39,571 nucleotides of DNA from Acidobacteriota bacterium (GCA_012719455.1 JAAYAJ010000042.1:1-39571); one strand, 5' to 3'; shown: positions 25,779-35,907, numbered from the stretch's first letter. Program-made: numbers and translations. The notes: generated by a model not told the origin, from the sequence alone.

Positions 25779-26414
25779 TTACTTCGAATAGAGTTCCACG
25801 ATCAGCTGTTCGTCGATGGGCATCTGGATGTCTTCGCGCTTGGGCAAAGCGACCACGGTCCCCTTGAGGGCGTCGGCATCCAGGGTGAGCCAGGCCGGGA
25901 CACCCCCGCGCCCGCTGATCGTCGCGACCGAATCCAGCACCTGCTGGTTCTTCCGCATGCGCTCAACGAGCGAGATCGTATCCCCGACGCTGACCGGCGC
26001 CGAGACGATATCGACCTTTTTCCCGTTCACCTGGATGTGCCCGTGCGTAACCAACTGCCGCGCCTGATCCCGGGAAGGGGCCATGCCGAGGCGGTGCACG
26101 ACGTTGTCGAGCCTCCGCTCCAGCATCATCAGCAGGTTCTCACCGGTGACCCCCTTCATCTTGTCGGCCTTGGCGAAATAATTCGCAAACTGCTTCTCCA
26201 GGACCCGGTAGATGCGCTTCACCTTCTGCTTTTCGCGCAGCTGCACTCCGTATCCGGCCGTTCTGGGGGGGCGTCGACTGTGGCCGTGCTGCCCCGGGGG
26301 GAAATTCCGTTTTTCAACGGCGCAGGTATCCCTGAAGCAGCGGTCGCCCTTTAGGAAAAGCTTCGTTCCCTCTCGTCGGCACAGCCGGCATTTTGCGTCA
26401 CGGTATCTAGCCAA
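25779..26414 (-). CDS. rpsD: 30S ribosomal protein S4
   Basis: This 211-residue protein binds 16S rRNA first in 30S assembly. It is the zinc-binding type: Cys9, Cys12, Cys26 and Cys31 in the N-terminal region (CRLC and RCFRDTC). The S4 domain follows with [13 protein letters not shown] and the [21 protein letters not shown]-binding loop. The start is TTG (ARYRDAK follows), supported by AAGGAG 8 bases upstream. In many bacteria S4 autoregulates the alpha operon by binding its mRNA; no such site could be recognised here by eye. Confidence 0.97.
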   Translation of the reverse strand: MARYRDAKCRLCRREGTKLFLKGDRCFRDTCAVEKRNFPPGQHGHSRRPPRTAGYGVQLREKQKVKRIYRVLEKQFANYFAKADKMKGVTGENLLMMLERRLDNVVHRLGMAPSRDQARQLVTHGHIQVNGKKVDIVSAPVSVGDTISLVERMRKNQQVLDSVATISGRGGVPAWLTLDADALKGTVVALPKREDIQMPIDEQLIVELYSK

Positions 26415-26482
26415 TTCCTGATCTCCTTCTTTTATGCAGCCTTTGCGCTACCTGTTCCATCCCCAATCGGCAATCCCGACCG

Positions 26483-26905
26483 TTACACCCTGCGCCGTTT
26501 GGGTGGGCGGCACCCGTTGTGCGGGATCGGGGTCAGGTCCCGGATCGCCTTGACCTCGAGCCCGGCGTTCTGCAGCGCCCGGATCGAGGATTCCCGCCCG
26601 GCCCCCGGTCCCTTCAAGCGTACCTGCAGGGTGCGCATACCATATTCCTTCAAGGCCGCCGCCACCGCCGAGGCGGCCTGCTGGGCGGCAAACGGGGTTC
26701 CTTTTCTCGACCCCTTGAACCCGGCGGCTCCGGCGCTCGAGGCGGCCAGCAGGTTGCCGTCCAAATCCGTGACGCTGATGATCGTGTTGTTGAAGGTCGC
26801 GAGGATGTGCGCCACGCCTGCAGGGACGGTGAGCTTTTCCCGCTTCTTCCCCGTCTTCTTCTTGCCCTTGCCCGTCCTCTTCGCTTTTACCTGTTTCTCT
26901 GCCAT
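26483..26905 (-). CDS. rpsK: 30S ribosomal protein S11
   Basis: This 140-residue platform protein has a Lys-rich N-terminus ([20 protein letters not shown]) and then the S11 core: [38 protein letters not shown] and [16 protein letters not shown]. It ends in the conserved [23 protein letters not shown] precedes the ATG. It sits between rpsM and rpsD as usual, 21 bases after rpsM. Confidence 0.98.
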   Translation of the reverse strand: MAEKQVKAKRTGKGKKKTGKKREKLTVPAGVAHILATFNNTIISVTDLDGNLLAASSAGAAGFKGSRKGTPFAAQQAASAVAAALKEYGMRTLQVRLKGPGAGRESSIRALQNAGLEVKAIRDLTPIPHNGCRPPKRRRV

Positions 26906-26926
26906 GAATAGCCCCCGGAAGCTCCT

Positions 26927-27289
26927 CTATTTTTTGCCCGCGATTCTGCGTGGTCCCTTGCGCGTTCGCGCGTTGGTATGCGTCCTCTGCCCACGAACCG
27001 GCAACCCGCGGCGGTGGCGCAGCCCCCGGTAGGAGCCGATTTCCATAAGCCGCTTGATATCCATGGAAACCGCCTTGCGCAGGTCTCCCTCGACCATCCC
27101 GTCGCGCTGGATGATGTTGCGGATCCGGACGGCTTCTTCCTCCGTCAGGTCCTTCACCTTGGTTCCCAGCTTGATTCCGGCTTCCTGGCAGATTTTGACC
27201 GCCCTGCTTTGACCGATGCCGTAGATATAGGTCAACCCGATCTGCACCTGCTTGTTCAGCGGCAGATCAACTCCTGCGATTCTGGCCAA
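26927..27289 (-). CDS. rpsM: 30S ribosomal protein S13
   Basis: This 120-residue head protein contacts the P-site tRNA and 50S subunit. The sequence opens [20 protein letters not shown], has the helix-hairpin-helix [14 protein letters not shown], and ends in [19 protein letters not shown] with a basic tail. It starts at TTG behind GGGAGG with a 5-base spacer. rpmJ lies immediately upstream. Confidence 0.97.
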   Translation of the reverse strand: MARIAGVDLPLNKQVQIGLTYIYGIGQSRAVKICQEAGIKLGTKVKDLTEEEAVRIRNIIQRDGMVEGDLRKAVSMDIKRLMEIGSYRGLRHRRGLPVRGQRTHTNARTRKGPRRIAGKK

Positions 27290-27301
27290 TGTAACCTCCC
27301 C

Positions 27302-27415
27302 TTAACCCTGGCGCTGCTTGTGCTTCGGGTTAGAGCACCGAATCTGAACCACTCTCTTGCGGCGCACAACCTTGCATTTTGCGCATATTTTCTTGACGGA
27401 CGCCCTTACCTTCAT
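27302..27415 (-). CDS. rpmJ: 50S ribosomal protein L36
   Basis: This 37-residue gene is too short for most ORF tables. The translation starts [20 protein letters not shown] and ends NPKHKQRQG. The zinc ligands Cys11, Cys14, Cys27 and His32 are all present, so it is the zinc-binding form. It lies between infA and rpsM, its standard place. Confidence 0.96.
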   Translation of the reverse strand: MKVRASVKKICAKCKVVRRKRVVQIRCSNPKHKQRQG

Positions 27416-27459
27416 TGTCGTAACCCTATGGAGTACAGGGTGTGCGGCCACACCCCTGG

Positions 27460-27678
27460 TTATTTATACCGATACACGATCCGTCCCCTGGTCAAATCGT
27501 AAGGGGACAGTTCCACCAGGATCTTGTCTCCCGGCAGGATTCGGATAAAATTCTTGCGCATCTTACCCGATATATGCGCCAGAACCAGATGTTTGTTTTC
27601 CAGCTCGACCCGGAACATGGCGTTCGGCAGTGTTTCCACCACCGTCCCCATAACCTCTATCGCATCCTCTTTGGGCAT
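27460..27678 (-). CDS. infA: Translation initiation factor IF-1
   Basis: This 72-residue OB-fold protein binds the 30S A site during initiation. It matches closely: [40 protein letters not shown] and [20 protein letters not shown], ending in IVYRYK. It lies 55 bases after adk. In many bacteria a methionine aminopeptidase gene lies between adk and infA; here it is missing. Confidence 0.97.
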   Translation of the reverse strand: MPKEDAIEVMGTVVETLPNAMFRVELENKHLVLAHISGKMRKNFIRILPGDKILVELSPYDLTRGRIVYRYK

Positions 27679-27733
27679 ATTCCCGCTTCAATAGTGCGAC
27701 CTGCCGCCGCAACCCGGCCACCCCCTACGGGGC

Positions 27734-28420
27734 CTAAAGGCTCGTTTGCAGCTTCAGATCAGTTCGTTCCCTGACAATATCGATAATATCGTCGAAAATC
27801 TCCTTTACCGATCTGTCCCCGTCGATCTCCACGTACACCCCCCGCTCCCGGTAGTACCGGATTACGGGCAGGGTCGTTTTGTGGTACACCTGCAACCGTT
27901 CGGCGATCACTTCTTCCGTGTCGTCCTTGCGCTGTACCAGGGGCACCCGGCACCGGCTGCACCGGCTGTTGACCGTCCCCGGCGCCAGGTTCTCGCTGTA
28001 GGTCCGGCCGCACCGCGGACAGGTCCAACGCGAGGACAGCCGTTTCATGAGGACGTGGTTCTCGACCAGGATCCCCAGCGTCAGGACCCGCACCCCCTCC
28101 CGTGCAAACAGCTCTCCCAGGAATTCCGCCTGGGGTATAGTCCGGGGGTAGCCGTCCAGGATGAACCCCTGCCGGCAATCCTCCCGCCGCAGCCTGTCGC
28201 TGACGATGGCATCGACCAGCTCGTCGGGAACCAGGCCCCCCGATTCCATGTATGCCCTGGCCCGCCGGCCCAACTCCGTCTGCTCTTTCTGCGCCCCCCT
28301 CAGCATGTCCCCCGTGGAGATGTGAGGGTAACCCAGCGCCTCGCCCAGCAGCTGTGCCTGCGTCCCCTTGCCGGCGCCCGGCGGCCCGAACATTATAATC
28401 GCTAATCGGAAGTTTGCCAC
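27734..28420 (-). CDS. adk: Adenylate kinase
   Basis: The enzyme interconverts ATP and AMP with two ADP. It has 228 residues from a GTG start. The P-loop is GPPGAGKGT (residues 12-20). HISTGDMLR and FILDGYPRT follow. The LID domain holds a zinc site, Cys134/Cys137 and Cys154/Cys157 in CPRCGRTY and CSRC, as in Gram-positive and many other bacterial enzymes but not E. coli. The ATG at codon 10 would leave too short an N-terminus, so GTG is preferred. It is downstream of secY. Confidence 0.95.
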   Translation of the reverse strand: MANFRLAIIMFGPPGAGKGTQAQLLGEALGYPHISTGDMLRGAQKEQTELGRRARAYMESGGLVPDELVDAIVSDRLRREDCRQGFILDGYPRTIPQAEFLGELFAREGVRVLTLGILVENHVLMKRLSSRWTCPRCGRTYSENLAPGTVNSRCSRCRVPLVQRKDDTEEVIAERLQVYHKTTLPVIRYYRERGVYVEIDGDRSVKEIFDDIIDIVRERTDLKLQTSL

Positions 28421-28508
28421 AAATACCTATTGACGATCATAGCCTGCGATCCACGGCGGAATCATTTCCGTCAACGCTTCAACCGTCCATCGCGAACCGT
28501 CAATCCTT

Positions 28509-29915
28509 TCAGCCTCTTCTCCCCCGGATTCTCCCCTTTTTCATGAAGCCGTCGTAATGCCTCATGATCAGCTGCGACTCGATCTGCTGAATCGTGTCCA
28601 TCGCGACTCCAACGACGATCAGAAGCGATGTCCCTCCAAAATAGAAAGTTACGCCTAATCCCGTCGTGACCCAACTCATCTGCATCGCGTTCAGCAGGTC
28701 ATCCAGCTTGGGGCCGATCCATGGAATGGGTTGCACTTTAAAACCCGTCATCAGAAATTCCGGCAGCAGGCAGATCAGCACCAGGTAGACGGCGCCCGCA
28801 GCCGTAAGCCGGCTCAGGATCCTGTCGATGTATTCCGCGGTACGATGCCCGGGACGGATTCCCGGGATGTAGCCGCCGTATTTTCGGATATTGTCCGCCA
28901 CTTCCATCGGGTTGAAGATGATGCTTACGTAAAAAAAGCAGAAAAAGATGATTCCCGCGCAGTACAGCAGGTTGTACAGCGGCATCCCCTGGCTCAGCTG
29001 TTCCGAAAGGCTGCGCATGAAGTCGTACGGCAAGACCGCCCCCAGGGTGGAGGGGATGGCCACGATCGAGGCGGCGAAGATCACCGGGATCACTCCGCCC
29101 GAGTTCACCTTCAGGGGGAGGTGGGTCGCCTGCCCGCCGTACACCCGCCGCCCGACCACCCGCTTGGCATACTGGACCGGGATCTTCCGCTGTCCCCGCT
29201 CGACGAAGACCACGGCGGCCACCACCAGCACCATGAACACCAGCAGGAAGATGGCCGTCAGGGGGGACCAGGTGCGCAACTCGACGACGTTGGTCCATAT
29301 GAAGCCGATGGCCGACGGCAGGCCCACCACGATGCCGGCGAAGATGATCAGGCTGATGCCGTTGCCGATCCCCCGCTCGGTGATCTGCTCCCCGATCCAC
29401 ATGATAAAGGCCGTCCCCGTGGTCAGGGTGATCATCACCAGGAGCCGGAAGCCCCAGCCGGGCGACGTTACGATCTGCTCGCCCGAGCGCTCCAGGGCGA
29501 CGGCGGTCATGAATCCCTGGAACAGGGTCAAAACCACCGTCAGGTAGCGCGTGTACTGCGTTATCTTCTTGCGCCCGAGTTCCCCCTCCTTGGAAAGCTT
29601 CTCCAGGTAGGGGACGACGACGGTGGCCAGCTGCAGGATGATCGAGGCCGTGATGTAGGGCATGATGCCCAGGGCGAAGATGCTGAAACGGCGCAGGGCG
29701 CCGCCCGAGAAGACATCCAGGAATCCGAAGATGGTGCCCGCATTGGACTGGAACAGCTGCTCCAGCGCCACATGGTTGATCCCCGGGGTCGGTATGAAGG
29801 CGCCCACACGGTACACGGCCAGCAGCCCCAGCATGTACAAGACCCGCTTGCGCAGGTCCGGAATGCTGAAGATGTTTTGGATCGAACTGAGAATTAGGCT
29901 TCGTTCTTCCGGCAT
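28509..29915 (-). CDS. secY: Protein translocase subunit SecY
   Basis: SecY forms the protein-conducting channel in the inner membrane. The 468-residue sequence has ten hydrophobic segments. Early motifs are LRKRVLYMLGLLAVYRVGAF and IPTPGIN. Later ones are GIMPYITASIILQL, GIGNGISLIIFAGIV, LPLKVNSGGVIPVIFA, and the end IESQLIMRHYDGFMKKG with a basic tail. SD support is weak, but the start fits the family. It lies between rplO and adk as in the classical spc operon. Confidence 0.98.
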   Translation of the reverse strand: MPEERSLILSSIQNIFSIPDLRKRVLYMLGLLAVYRVGAFIPTPGINHVALEQLFQSNAGTIFGFLDVFSGGALRRFSIFALGIMPYITASIILQLATVVVPYLEKLSKEGELGRKKITQYTRYLTVVLTLFQGFMTAVALERSGEQIVTSPGWGFRLLVMITLTTGTAFIMWIGEQITERGIGNGISLIIFAGIVVGLPSAIGFIWTNVVELRTWSPLTAIFLLVFMVLVVAAVVFVERGQRKIPVQYAKRVVGRRVYGGQATHLPLKVNSGGVIPVIFAASIVAIPSTLGAVLPYDFMRSLSEQLSQGMPLYNLLYCAGIIFFCFFYVSIIFNPMEVADNIRKYGGYIPGIRPGHRTAEYIDRILSRLTAAGAVYLVLICLLPEFLMTGFKVQPIPWIGPKLDDLLNAMQMSWVTTGLGVTFYFGGTSLLIVVGVAMDTIQQIESQLIMRHYDGFMKKGRIRGRRG

Positions 29916-29994
29916 CGTCTTTTTAGAACCCCAAAGGCCTCGAATTAAAGGCCCGAAGACTCCCCTGTTTCCCGATACAGAGCCGTCGGTTTAA

Positions 29995-30444
29995 TTATTG
30001 AGCGATGACCTCGATCGTGCCGCCCGCGTTTTGAATCTTTTCCGCGGCGCCCTTGCTGAACTTGTGCGCCCTGATGTGCAGCGCATGCTTCAGCTCACCC
30101 GTCCCCAGGATCTTGACGTCCAGGTGGAAATTCCGGATGATCCCGTGCTGCCGCAACACGATCGGGTCGATTTTGGATCCCTCCTCGAACCCGGCGAGCT
30201 TTTCCAGGTTCACGCACGCATATTCCTTGCGGAAGATGTTGGTGAACCCACGCTTGGGCAGCCGGCGGTAGAGAGGCATCTGCCCGCCTTCGAACCCCGG
30301 ACGCATGCTCGATCCCGACCGCGAATGCAGGCCGCCATGGCCACGGGTGGAGGTCTTGCCGTGTCCCGATCCCATGCCGCGTCCCACGCGCTTGCTCTTG
30401 CGGTTCGCCCCGGGGGCCGGTTTCAGTGTATTAATGCTCAACAT
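29995..30444 (-). CDS. rplO: 50S ribosomal protein L15
   Basis: This 149-residue protein matches L15: GRGMGSGHGKTSTRGHGGLHSR at the basic N-terminus (residues about 21-42), then FEGGQMPLYRRLPKRGFTNI. The C-terminal domain has KILGTGELKHALHIRAHKFS and KGAAEKIQNAGGTIEVI. The Gly-rich N-terminal tail threads into 23S rRNA. rpmD is directly upstream and secY directly downstream. Confidence 0.97.
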   Translation of the reverse strand: MLSINTLKPAPGANRKSKRVGRGMGSGHGKTSTRGHGGLHSRSGSSMRPGFEGGQMPLYRRLPKRGFTNIFRKEYACVNLEKLAGFEEGSKIDPIVLRQHGIIRNFHLDVKILGTGELKHALHIRAHKFSKGAAEKIQNAGGTIEVIAQ

Positions 30445-30486
30445 AATCTTTGTCCCGCTCTCATGGGGCCTCCGGCCCCGGTTGCG

Positions 30487-30705
30487 TTAGTCCCGGCTTT
30501 CCAGGATCCTGACCAGGTGGGGCACCTGCGCCACCATCCCCCGGACGGCGGGCGTGTCCACACGCTCCACGACCTGGTTCAGACGCTTGAACCCCAGGCC
30601 CTTGATGATCAGCTTGTGTTTTCTGGGCGTCCCGATCGCACTGCGATAATAGAGGATTTTCATGGTGGCGCCCGGTTGCTCCGCTGCTTTCTTTTTCGAT
30701 ACCAT
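30487..30705 (-). CDS. rpmD: 50S ribosomal protein L30
   Basis: This 72-residue protein has a short non-conserved N-terminal extension of about 14 residues. The L30 core follows: MKILYYRSAIGTPRKHKLII, KGLGFKRLNQVVERVDTPAV and RGMVAQVPHLVRIL. The initiation could be at the internal ATG before KILYY (codon 15), but the spacing of 3 bases after rpsE favours the first ATG. Confidence 0.94.
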   Translation of the reverse strand: MVSKKKAAEQPGATMKILYYRSAIGTPRKHKLIIKGLGFKRLNQVVERVDTPAVRGMVAQVPHLVRILESRD

Positions 30706-30708
30706 CGC

Positions 30709-31203
30709 TTACAGTTCCTCGACCTGTCTGCCGCGCAGTTTGGCGATCTCGCTCGGCTCGCGCAGCCGTCTCAACCCGTCGAAGGTGGCCTTGACCACGT
30801 TGTGGGGGTTGGTAGTGCCCAGAGACTTCGTGAGAATATTGGAAATTCCAGCGGTTTCCAGCACCGCCCTAACCGGTCCGCCCGCAATGACGCCCGTCCC
30901 CTCGGAAGCCGGCTTGAGGATCACCCGCCCGGCTCCGAAGCGTCCCAGGATGAAGTGCGGAATGGTGCGCCCCTTGAGCGGCACGCGGATCATGTTCTTG
31001 CGCGCCTGCTCCACTCCCTTGCGGATCGCCTGAGGCACTTCCTTGGCTTTTCCCATTCCGTAGCCGACCATGCCGTTCTGGTCGCCCACAACCACGAGAG
31101 CGCTGAAACTCAGGTTCTTCCCCCCCTTGACCACCTTGGTCACGCGTTTGATGGAAACCACCTGGTCCTTCAGCTCCAGAGCATTCGGATCGTTCTTTTC
31201 CAA
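30709..31203 (-). CDS. rpsE: 30S ribosomal protein S5
   Basis: The correct start is TTG 31203, giving 164 residues, the family's usual length. It begins (M)[15 protein letters not shown] behind GGGGGA. The frame remains open 44 codons further but that would overlap rplR without any S5 homology. Core motifs are [40 protein letters not shown] and [18 protein letters not shown]5 helps translational fidelity and binds near the mRNA entry. Confidence 0.95.
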   Translation of the reverse strand: MEKNDPNALELKDQVVSIKRVTKVVKGGKNLSFSALVVVGDQNGMVGYGMGKAKEVPQAIRKGVEQARKNMIRVPLKGRTIPHFILGRFGAGRVILKPASEGTGVIAGGPVRAVLETAGISNILTKSLGTTNPHNVVKATFDGLRRLREPSEIAKLRGRQVEEL

Positions 31204-31249
31204 GCTTCCCCCTTGTCGGCGTGCGTCCGTCCGGGCGCCCGCCTCCCAG

Positions 31250-31618
31250 CTAAAATTTGAGTCCAGATTCCCGCGCCGCCTCGGCCAGCGCCTTGACCCG
31301 CCCGTGATAGAGGTATCCCCCGCGGTCGAAAACAACGTTTTCGATCCCCTTGGCCCGGGCCCGGTCCGCGATGGCCTTGCCCACCAGCTTGGAGGCCTCG
31401 ATATTTCCCGCGTTCTTCAGATCCCCCCTGACGACCTTTTCAAGGGTGGAAGCGGCCACCAGCGTCCGCCCCTCGGTGTCATCGACTATCTGGGCGTAGA
31501 CGTACCTGGAACTGCGATAGACGCAGAGCCGCGGGCGGCCGGGCCGGCCGGAAATCTTGCGCCGGATTCTCCTGTGAATCCTGCAGCGCTCGACGGAACG
31601 GTTGGTTGAAGAAATCAT
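31250..31618 (-). CDS. rplR: 50S ribosomal protein L18
   Basis: This 122-residue 5S-rRNA-binding protein carries [57 protein letters not shown] and [20 protein letters not shown]. It ends in REGLKF-type residues (RESGLKF). Its ATG overlaps the last base of the rplF stop (TAATG), so the two are coupled. Confidence 0.97.
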   Translation of the reverse strand: MISSTNRSVERCRIHRRIRRKISGRPGRPRLCVYRSSRYVYAQIVDDTEGRTLVAASTLEKVVRGDLKNAGNIEASKLVGKAIADRARAKGIENVVFDRGGYLYHGRVKALAEAARESGLKF

Positions 31619-32178
31619 TACGCACCCTTCTTTCCGACCTTGAGCCGGACAGCCTCGGAGGCATACCGGAGTCCTTTACCCTTGTAGGCGTCAGGTTTGC
31701 GCAGCGATCGCATGTCCGCCGCCACCTGCCCTACCACCTGTTTGTCGGAACCGGAGATGACGATCGTGGCGACATAGTCCTGGATGGTCCGGTTCTGCTT
31801 CTCGACCTTGACGCTGATCCCCTGGGGAATCGGGAACTCGATCGGGTGAGAATACCCAAGCGAAAAGAGAACCGACTTGGGCCTGGCATCCACCTTGAAG
31901 CCGATTCCGACCACGTCCAGTTGCTTGGTAAACCCCTCGCTGACCCCCTGCACACAGTTGGCGGCCAGGCTCCGGGCCAGTCCATGATACCCCGGATAGG
32001 GTTTATCGTCGGAGGACCGGATGGCCGTCAGCGTATCCCCGTTCTGTTCAAAGCGTATTCCGGGCGGAATCGGGGCCGTCAGCTTGGCCAGTTTCCCTTC
32101 CACCTCGAGCTCGCGCTCGCGGATGGTCACCTTGACCCCGCTCGGCACGATGATCGGCTTTTTCCCTATTCGCGACAT
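31618..32178 (-). CDS. rplF: 50S ribosomal protein L6
   Basis: This 186-residue protein begins [18 protein letters not shown] and has the second-domain signature [19 protein letters not shown]. It ends in [20 protein letters not shown] plus a short basic tail, as in the family. L6 sits near the GTPase centre of the 50S subunit. It is followed by rplR with a one-base overlap and preceded by an 84-base gap after rpsH. Confidence 0.97.
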   Translation of the reverse strand: MSRIGKKPIIVPSGVKVTIRERELEVEGKLAKLTAPIPPGIRFEQNGDTLTAIRSSDDKPYPGYHGLARSLAANCVQGVSEGFTKQLDVVGIGFKVDARPKSVLFSLGYSHPIEFPIPQGISVKVEKQNRTIQDYVATIVISGSDKQVVGQVAADMRSLRKPDAYKGKGLRYASEAVRLKVGKKGA

Positions 32179-32262
32179 AACACACCTTCTGGTCGTTCGG
32201 GATCCGGACCCGCCACTTCGCGGGACCCCTCCCGCGCGGCTCCGGGATATCGAACCGTTAAT

Positions 32263-32661
32263 TTAGCTTATGGCACAGAGCACTTCGCCGCCCAAACCCT
32301 TTTCCCGGGCCTGCTTGCCGGTCAACACCCCCTGGGAGGTGGACACGATGCAGATTCCCATCCCGCCCAGCACTTCCGGTATTTCGCCCTTGCCCGAGTA
32401 GACCCGGCACCCCGGCCGGCTCACCCGTTCGAGCGTCGTGATCACGGGGCTCCTCCCCGCCACGTAGCGCAACAGGATGCGGATCACACCCTGCTTGTCG
32501 TCCTCGGCAAGGCTGTAGTTGGCAATATACCCCTCTTCCTTCAAAATCCGGACGATTTCCAGTTTCAACCTGGACGAGGGGACATCCACGGTCTCATGCC
32601 GTGCCTTGCTGGCGTTTCGAATCCGCGTCAGGAGATCGGCAACGGGATCGGTCATTGTCAT
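32263..32661 (-). CDS. rpsH: 30S ribosomal protein S8
   Basis: This 132-residue protein starts at ATG 32661 (MTMTDPVADLLTRIRNA) with GGAG upstream. A TTG-initiated form four residues longer is possible but less likely. The core has VDVPSSRLKLEIVRILKEEG and ends in STSQGVLTGKQAREKGLGGE followed by VLCAIS, the RNA-binding C-terminal motif. In E. coli S8 represses the spc operon by binding the rplE leader; I could not identify an equivalent site. Confidence 0.97.
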   Translation of the reverse strand: MTMTDPVADLLTRIRNASKARHETVDVPSSRLKLEIVRILKEEGYIANYSLAEDDKQGVIRILLRYVAGRSPVITTLERVSRPGCRVYSGKGEIPEVLGGMGICIVSTSQGVLTGKQAREKGLGGEVLCAIS

Positions 32662-32702
32662 GATCAACTCCAACTCTTGATAAAATTGCGTGTGCTACCG
32701 CT

Positions 32703-32888
32703 CTACCAGCTCGACTTGGTCACCCCCGGAATTTCACCCGCGAGGGCCAGGCTCCGGAAACAAAGACGGCAGAGCTGGAATTTTCTATAATATCCTCGAG
32801 AACGTCCGCAACGCAGACAGCGGTTGTGAGCACGCACGGCGAACTTGGGCGTCCGCCTGGCTTTGGCTATCATACTGGTCTTGGCCAC
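32703..32888 (-). CDS. rpsN: 30S ribosomal protein S14, short zinc-binding type
   Basis: The 61-residue length and two CxxC pairs (Cys24/27 and Cys40/43, CLRC and CRLC) define the short zinc form of S14. The start is GTG, with GGGAG 5 bases upstream. It lies between rplE and rpsH. The end [11 protein letters not shown] is typical. Confidence 0.96.
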   Translation of the reverse strand: MAKTSMIAKARRTPKFAVRAHNRCLRCGRSRGYYRKFQLCRLCFRSLALAGEIPGVTKSSW

Positions 32889-32942
32889 AGTAACTCCCGT
32901 CAGCAGTGTGAACCCGGGCCTCGCGGCCCGATTCTTGACTCC

Positions 32943-33494
32943 CTATTGCTGCCCCTTCTTTGCAAAGGGCATACCCATTACCTTCAAAAGTTCGAAAGCC
33001 TCGTTGTCGCTCTCGGCCGTTGTCACGATGGTGACGTTCATCCCGCGGGTCTTGTCCACCTTCCCGTAGTCGATCTCGGGAAAAATCAGCTGGTCGCGCA
33101 ACCCCAGGGTGTAGTTCCCCCTGCCGTCGAAGGCCCGGGGGGACACGCCCCGGAAGTCCCGCACCCGCGGCAACGCGATGCTGACCAGGCGGTCGAAGAA
33201 CTCGTACATCCGGTCGCCGCGCAGGGTGACGGTGACACCGATCGGCATCCCCTGCCGAAGCTTGAACGCCGCGATCGATTTCTTGGCCTTGGTGACCACC
33301 GGGCGCTGCCCCGTAATCGCCGCCAGCTCCTCCGCCGCCGTGTCCAGGATCTTGGCGTTGGCGATCGCCTCCCCCAGCCCCATGTTCACGTTGATCTTCA
33401 CCAGCCGGGGCACCGCCATGATGTTCTTGTATCCGAACTGCTTCGTCAGGGCAGGTATGCCGTCCGTCCTATATACTTCCCGAAGTCTGCTCAT
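32943..33494 (-). CDS. rplE: 50S ribosomal protein L5
   Basis: This 183-residue 5S-rRNA-binding protein starts at ATG 33494 behind AAGG; the longer TTG form is not needed. Motifs are [60 protein letters not shown] and [12 protein letters not shown], with [12 protein letters not shown] near the C-terminus. Confidence 0.97.
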   Translation of the reverse strand: MSRLREVYRTDGIPALTKQFGYKNIMAVPRLVKINVNMGLGEAIANAKILDTAAEELAAITGQRPVVTKAKKSIAAFKLRQGMPIGVTVTLRGDRMYEFFDRLVSIALPRVRDFRGVSPRAFDGRGNYTLGLRDQLIFPEIDYGKVDKTRGMNVTIVTTAESDNEAFELLKVMGMPFAKKGQQ

Positions 33495-33522
33495 GATCTG
33501 ACCTTTCAACCCTCGTCATGCC

Positions 33523-33849
33523 CTATGCGTCGACAATCTCGTTGCAGTTCTTGCATACCCTGGCCTTGCGGCCGTCCGGGGTGACGCTTGTGCCCACCCG
33601 CGCATGCTTGCCGCACCGCTTGCAGACCACCATCAGGTTGGAGATGTGGATGGGCGCCTCCTTGGGCAGGATTCCCCCCTTCACATTCTTCTGCGGATTC
33701 GGGCGCGTATGCTTCTGGATGTAGTTGACTCCCTCGACCACGGCCCGCCCCTTGTCCCGGTAGACCTTGAGCACCTTGCCCGTCTTGCCCTGGTCCTTCC
33801 CGGACAGCACGTAAACCATGTCGTTTTTCTTTATGTGTACACTGGACAT
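33523..33849 (-). CDS. rplX: 50S ribosomal protein L24
   Basis: This 108-residue assembly-initiator protein has the KOW motif DMVYVLSGKDQGKTGKVLKV near the N-terminus and VEGVNYIQKHTRPNPQ after it. The C-terminal part carries two CxxC pairs (Cys76/79 and Cys99/102), a small zinc-ribbon-like element present in many but not all L24 proteins. It follows rplN with a 25-base gap. Confidence 0.97.
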   Translation of the reverse strand: MSSVHIKKNDMVYVLSGKDQGKTGKVLKVYRDKGRAVVEGVNYIQKHTRPNPQKNVKGGILPKEAPIHISNLMVVCKRCGKHARVGTSVTPDGRKARVCKNCNEIVDA

Positions 33850-33874
33850 CGGATTCCGTCCCTTTCAACCTCTG

Positions 33875-34243
33875 CTAGAGCACCTCAGGCGCCAGCGAAA
33901 CGATCTTTAAAAATTCCCTGTCCCTCAGTTCGCGACTGACCGGGCCGAAGACGCGGGTGCCAATCGGCTCCTTCTGATCATTGACCAGGACCGCCGCGTT
34001 ATCGTCGAAACGGATATACGTGCCGTCCTTGCGCCGATACTCCTTGCGTGTCCGCACGATAACGGCCTTGACCACCTGCCCCTTCTTCACCGTGCCGTCC
34101 GGGGTGGCCTCCTTCACGCTGGCGGTGATGATGTCCCCAAGGCTGGCAACCCGACCCACCTGGTTGCCCACGGGGTGAATGCAGGAGATCCTGCGTGCCC
34201 CCGAATTGTCCGCCACATCCAAAATCGTCCTCATCTGTATCAT
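33875..34243 (-). CDS. rplN: 50S ribosomal protein L14
   Basis: This 122-residue protein closely follows the L14 pattern: [60 protein letters not shown] and [20 protein letters not shown], ending LAPEVL. L14 binds 23S rRNA at the intersubunit face near bridge B8. It lies between rpsQ and rplX, its conserved place. Confidence 0.98.
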   Translation of the reverse strand: MIQMRTILDVADNSGARRISCIHPVGNQVGRVASLGDIITASVKEATPDGTVKKGQVVKAVIVRTRKEYRRKDGTYIRFDDNAAVLVNDQKEPIGTRVFGPVSRELRDREFLKIVSLAPEVL

Positions 34244-34285
34244 GATGACCCTCTATCGATCGACGCTGCGAAAACCGTCCCTTCG

Positions 34286-34561
34286 TTACTCGACGCTTGG
34301 CGCGCTCACAATCACCTTCTCCACGCGCCATCTTTTCCGCGCGCTCAGGGGGCGCGTCTCGACGATGCGGACGCGGTCGCCCACCTTGCATGCACCCTGT
34401 TCGTCGTGCGCCAGGAATTTCGAGGTCTTCCGCTGGATCTTCTTGTACAGCCGATGCTGGACCAGCCGGTCCACGGCGACGGTGACCGTCTTCTGCATGG
34501 CCGTACTGGTTACGGTTCCCACCTGGCTCTTGCGGATTCCTCTCTTCTGTTCAGTCCCCAT
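34286..34561 (-). CDS. rpsQ: 30S ribosomal protein S17
   Basis: This OB-fold 16S-rRNA-binding protein has 91 residues from ATG 34561 (MGTEQKRGIRKSQVGTV). An ATG immediately before it (34564) is possible; GAGGG lies just upstream and better fits 34561. The longer frame to 34609 has no homology. The core includes VGTVTSTAMQKTVTVAVDRL and VGDRVRIVETRPLSARKRWR. Confidence 0.95.
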   Translation of the reverse strand: MGTEQKRGIRKSQVGTVTSTAMQKTVTVAVDRLVQHRLYKKIQRKTSKFLAHDEQGACKVGDRVRIVETRPLSARKRWRVEKVIVSAPSVE

Positions 34562-34619
34562 CATTCCCTCATTCGAACACCGCGTGACGCTTCGGAGGCC
34601 GCGCGTCACCCGTCGCCCG

Positions 34620-34813
34620 TCACTTGGTAAGTTCCATTTCCCTCAAAACCGTCTGGATGCGCGCAATGTCGCGCCGTACGCCCCTCATTTTGGGGCCGCT
34701 CTCCACTTGCCCGATCGCGGTCTGAAACCGGAGCCTAAGCAGTTGCTTGCGCAATTCCGATTCTTCCAGGAGCAGGTCTTCCCTGGACATGTCCCGCAGC
34801 TTGGAAGCCTTCA

Positions 34814-34814
<1 letters not shown>
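34620..34814 (-). CDS. rpmC: 50S ribosomal protein L29
   Basis: This 64-residue, two-helix protein near the exit tunnel starts at ATG 34814 (MKASKLRDMSREDL) with GGAGG 4 bases upstream. The ATG overlaps the last base of the rplP stop. RKQLLRLRFQTAIGQ, then MRGVRRDIARIQTVLRE, are the conserved helices. The frame is open further upstream, but only because it runs antisense-frame through rplP. Confidence 0.96.
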
Positions 34815-35233
<419 letters not shown>

Positions 35234-35253
35234 GACTGATGGACTCCTCGATC

Positions 35254-35907
35254 CTACCGGGCCGCTTTTTCGGGCTTCTGCATATCAAATACTTCGCCCT
35301 TGTAAATCCACACCTTTACGCCGATGACCCCGTAGGTGGTACGGGCCTCGGCGAAACCGTAATCGATATCCGCCCGGAGCGTGTGCAGCGGCAGCTGACC
35401 GCTCAGGTACCATTCCGTGCGCGCAATTTCAGCGCCGTTGAGCCGGCCCGACACCCGGACCTTGATCCCCTTGGCGCCGAACCGCAGCGTGCCGTCCACC
35501 GCCCGCCGCATGGCCCGGCGGAAGGCGATTCGTTTCTCCAGCTGCTGCGCGATCCCTTCCGAGACGAGTTGGGCGTCCAGTTCCGGCTTGCTGACTTCCT
35601 GGATCTTCAGGTTGACATCCCTTCCGGTCAGCAGCTGTAGATCCTTCTTCAGCTTCTCGATCTCCGTCCCCTTCTTGCCCACGATGATGCCGGGGCGCGA
35701 AGTAAAAATGATGATCGTCAGCTTGTTGGCAGCCCGCTCCACCTCGATGCGGGAGATCCCCGCATGGGCGAACTTCTTCTTGAGACTGACTTTGAGCCGG
35801 AGGTCCTCATGAAGCAGCGCCCCGTAATCCTTGCGCGCAAACCATCGTGAACGCCATGTCCGGTTGATTCCCAGCCTGAAACCGAAAGGATGAACTTTCT
35901 GACCCAC
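35254..35907 (-). CDS. rpsC: 30S ribosomal protein S3
   Basis: This 217-residue protein starts at GTG 35907 ([12 protein letters not shown] follows), with GGGAGG 6 bases upstream. The frame stays open upstream through rplV and is not part of the gene. The KH domain has [20 protein letters not shown]. The C-terminal half includes [20 protein letters not shown] and [17 protein letters not shown]3 lines the mRNA entry tunnel. Confidence 0.96.
   Translation of the reverse strand: MGQKVHPFGFRLGINRTWRSRWFARKDYGALLHEDLRLKVSLKKKFAHAGISRIEVERAANKLTIIIFTSRPGIIVGKKGTEIEKLKKDLQLLTGRDVNLKIQEVSKPELDAQLVSEGIAQQLEKRIAFRRAMRRAVDGTLRFGAKGIKVRVSGRLNGAEIARTEWYLSGQLPLHTLRADIDYGFAEARTTYGVIGVKVWIYKGEVFDMQKPEKAAR

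Noticed and set aside
23792-25867. A 691-residue plus-strand open frame opposite ribA, rplQ and rpoA
   Set aside because: It spans three certain minus-strand genes and intergenic DNA, so it cannot be real coding sequence.
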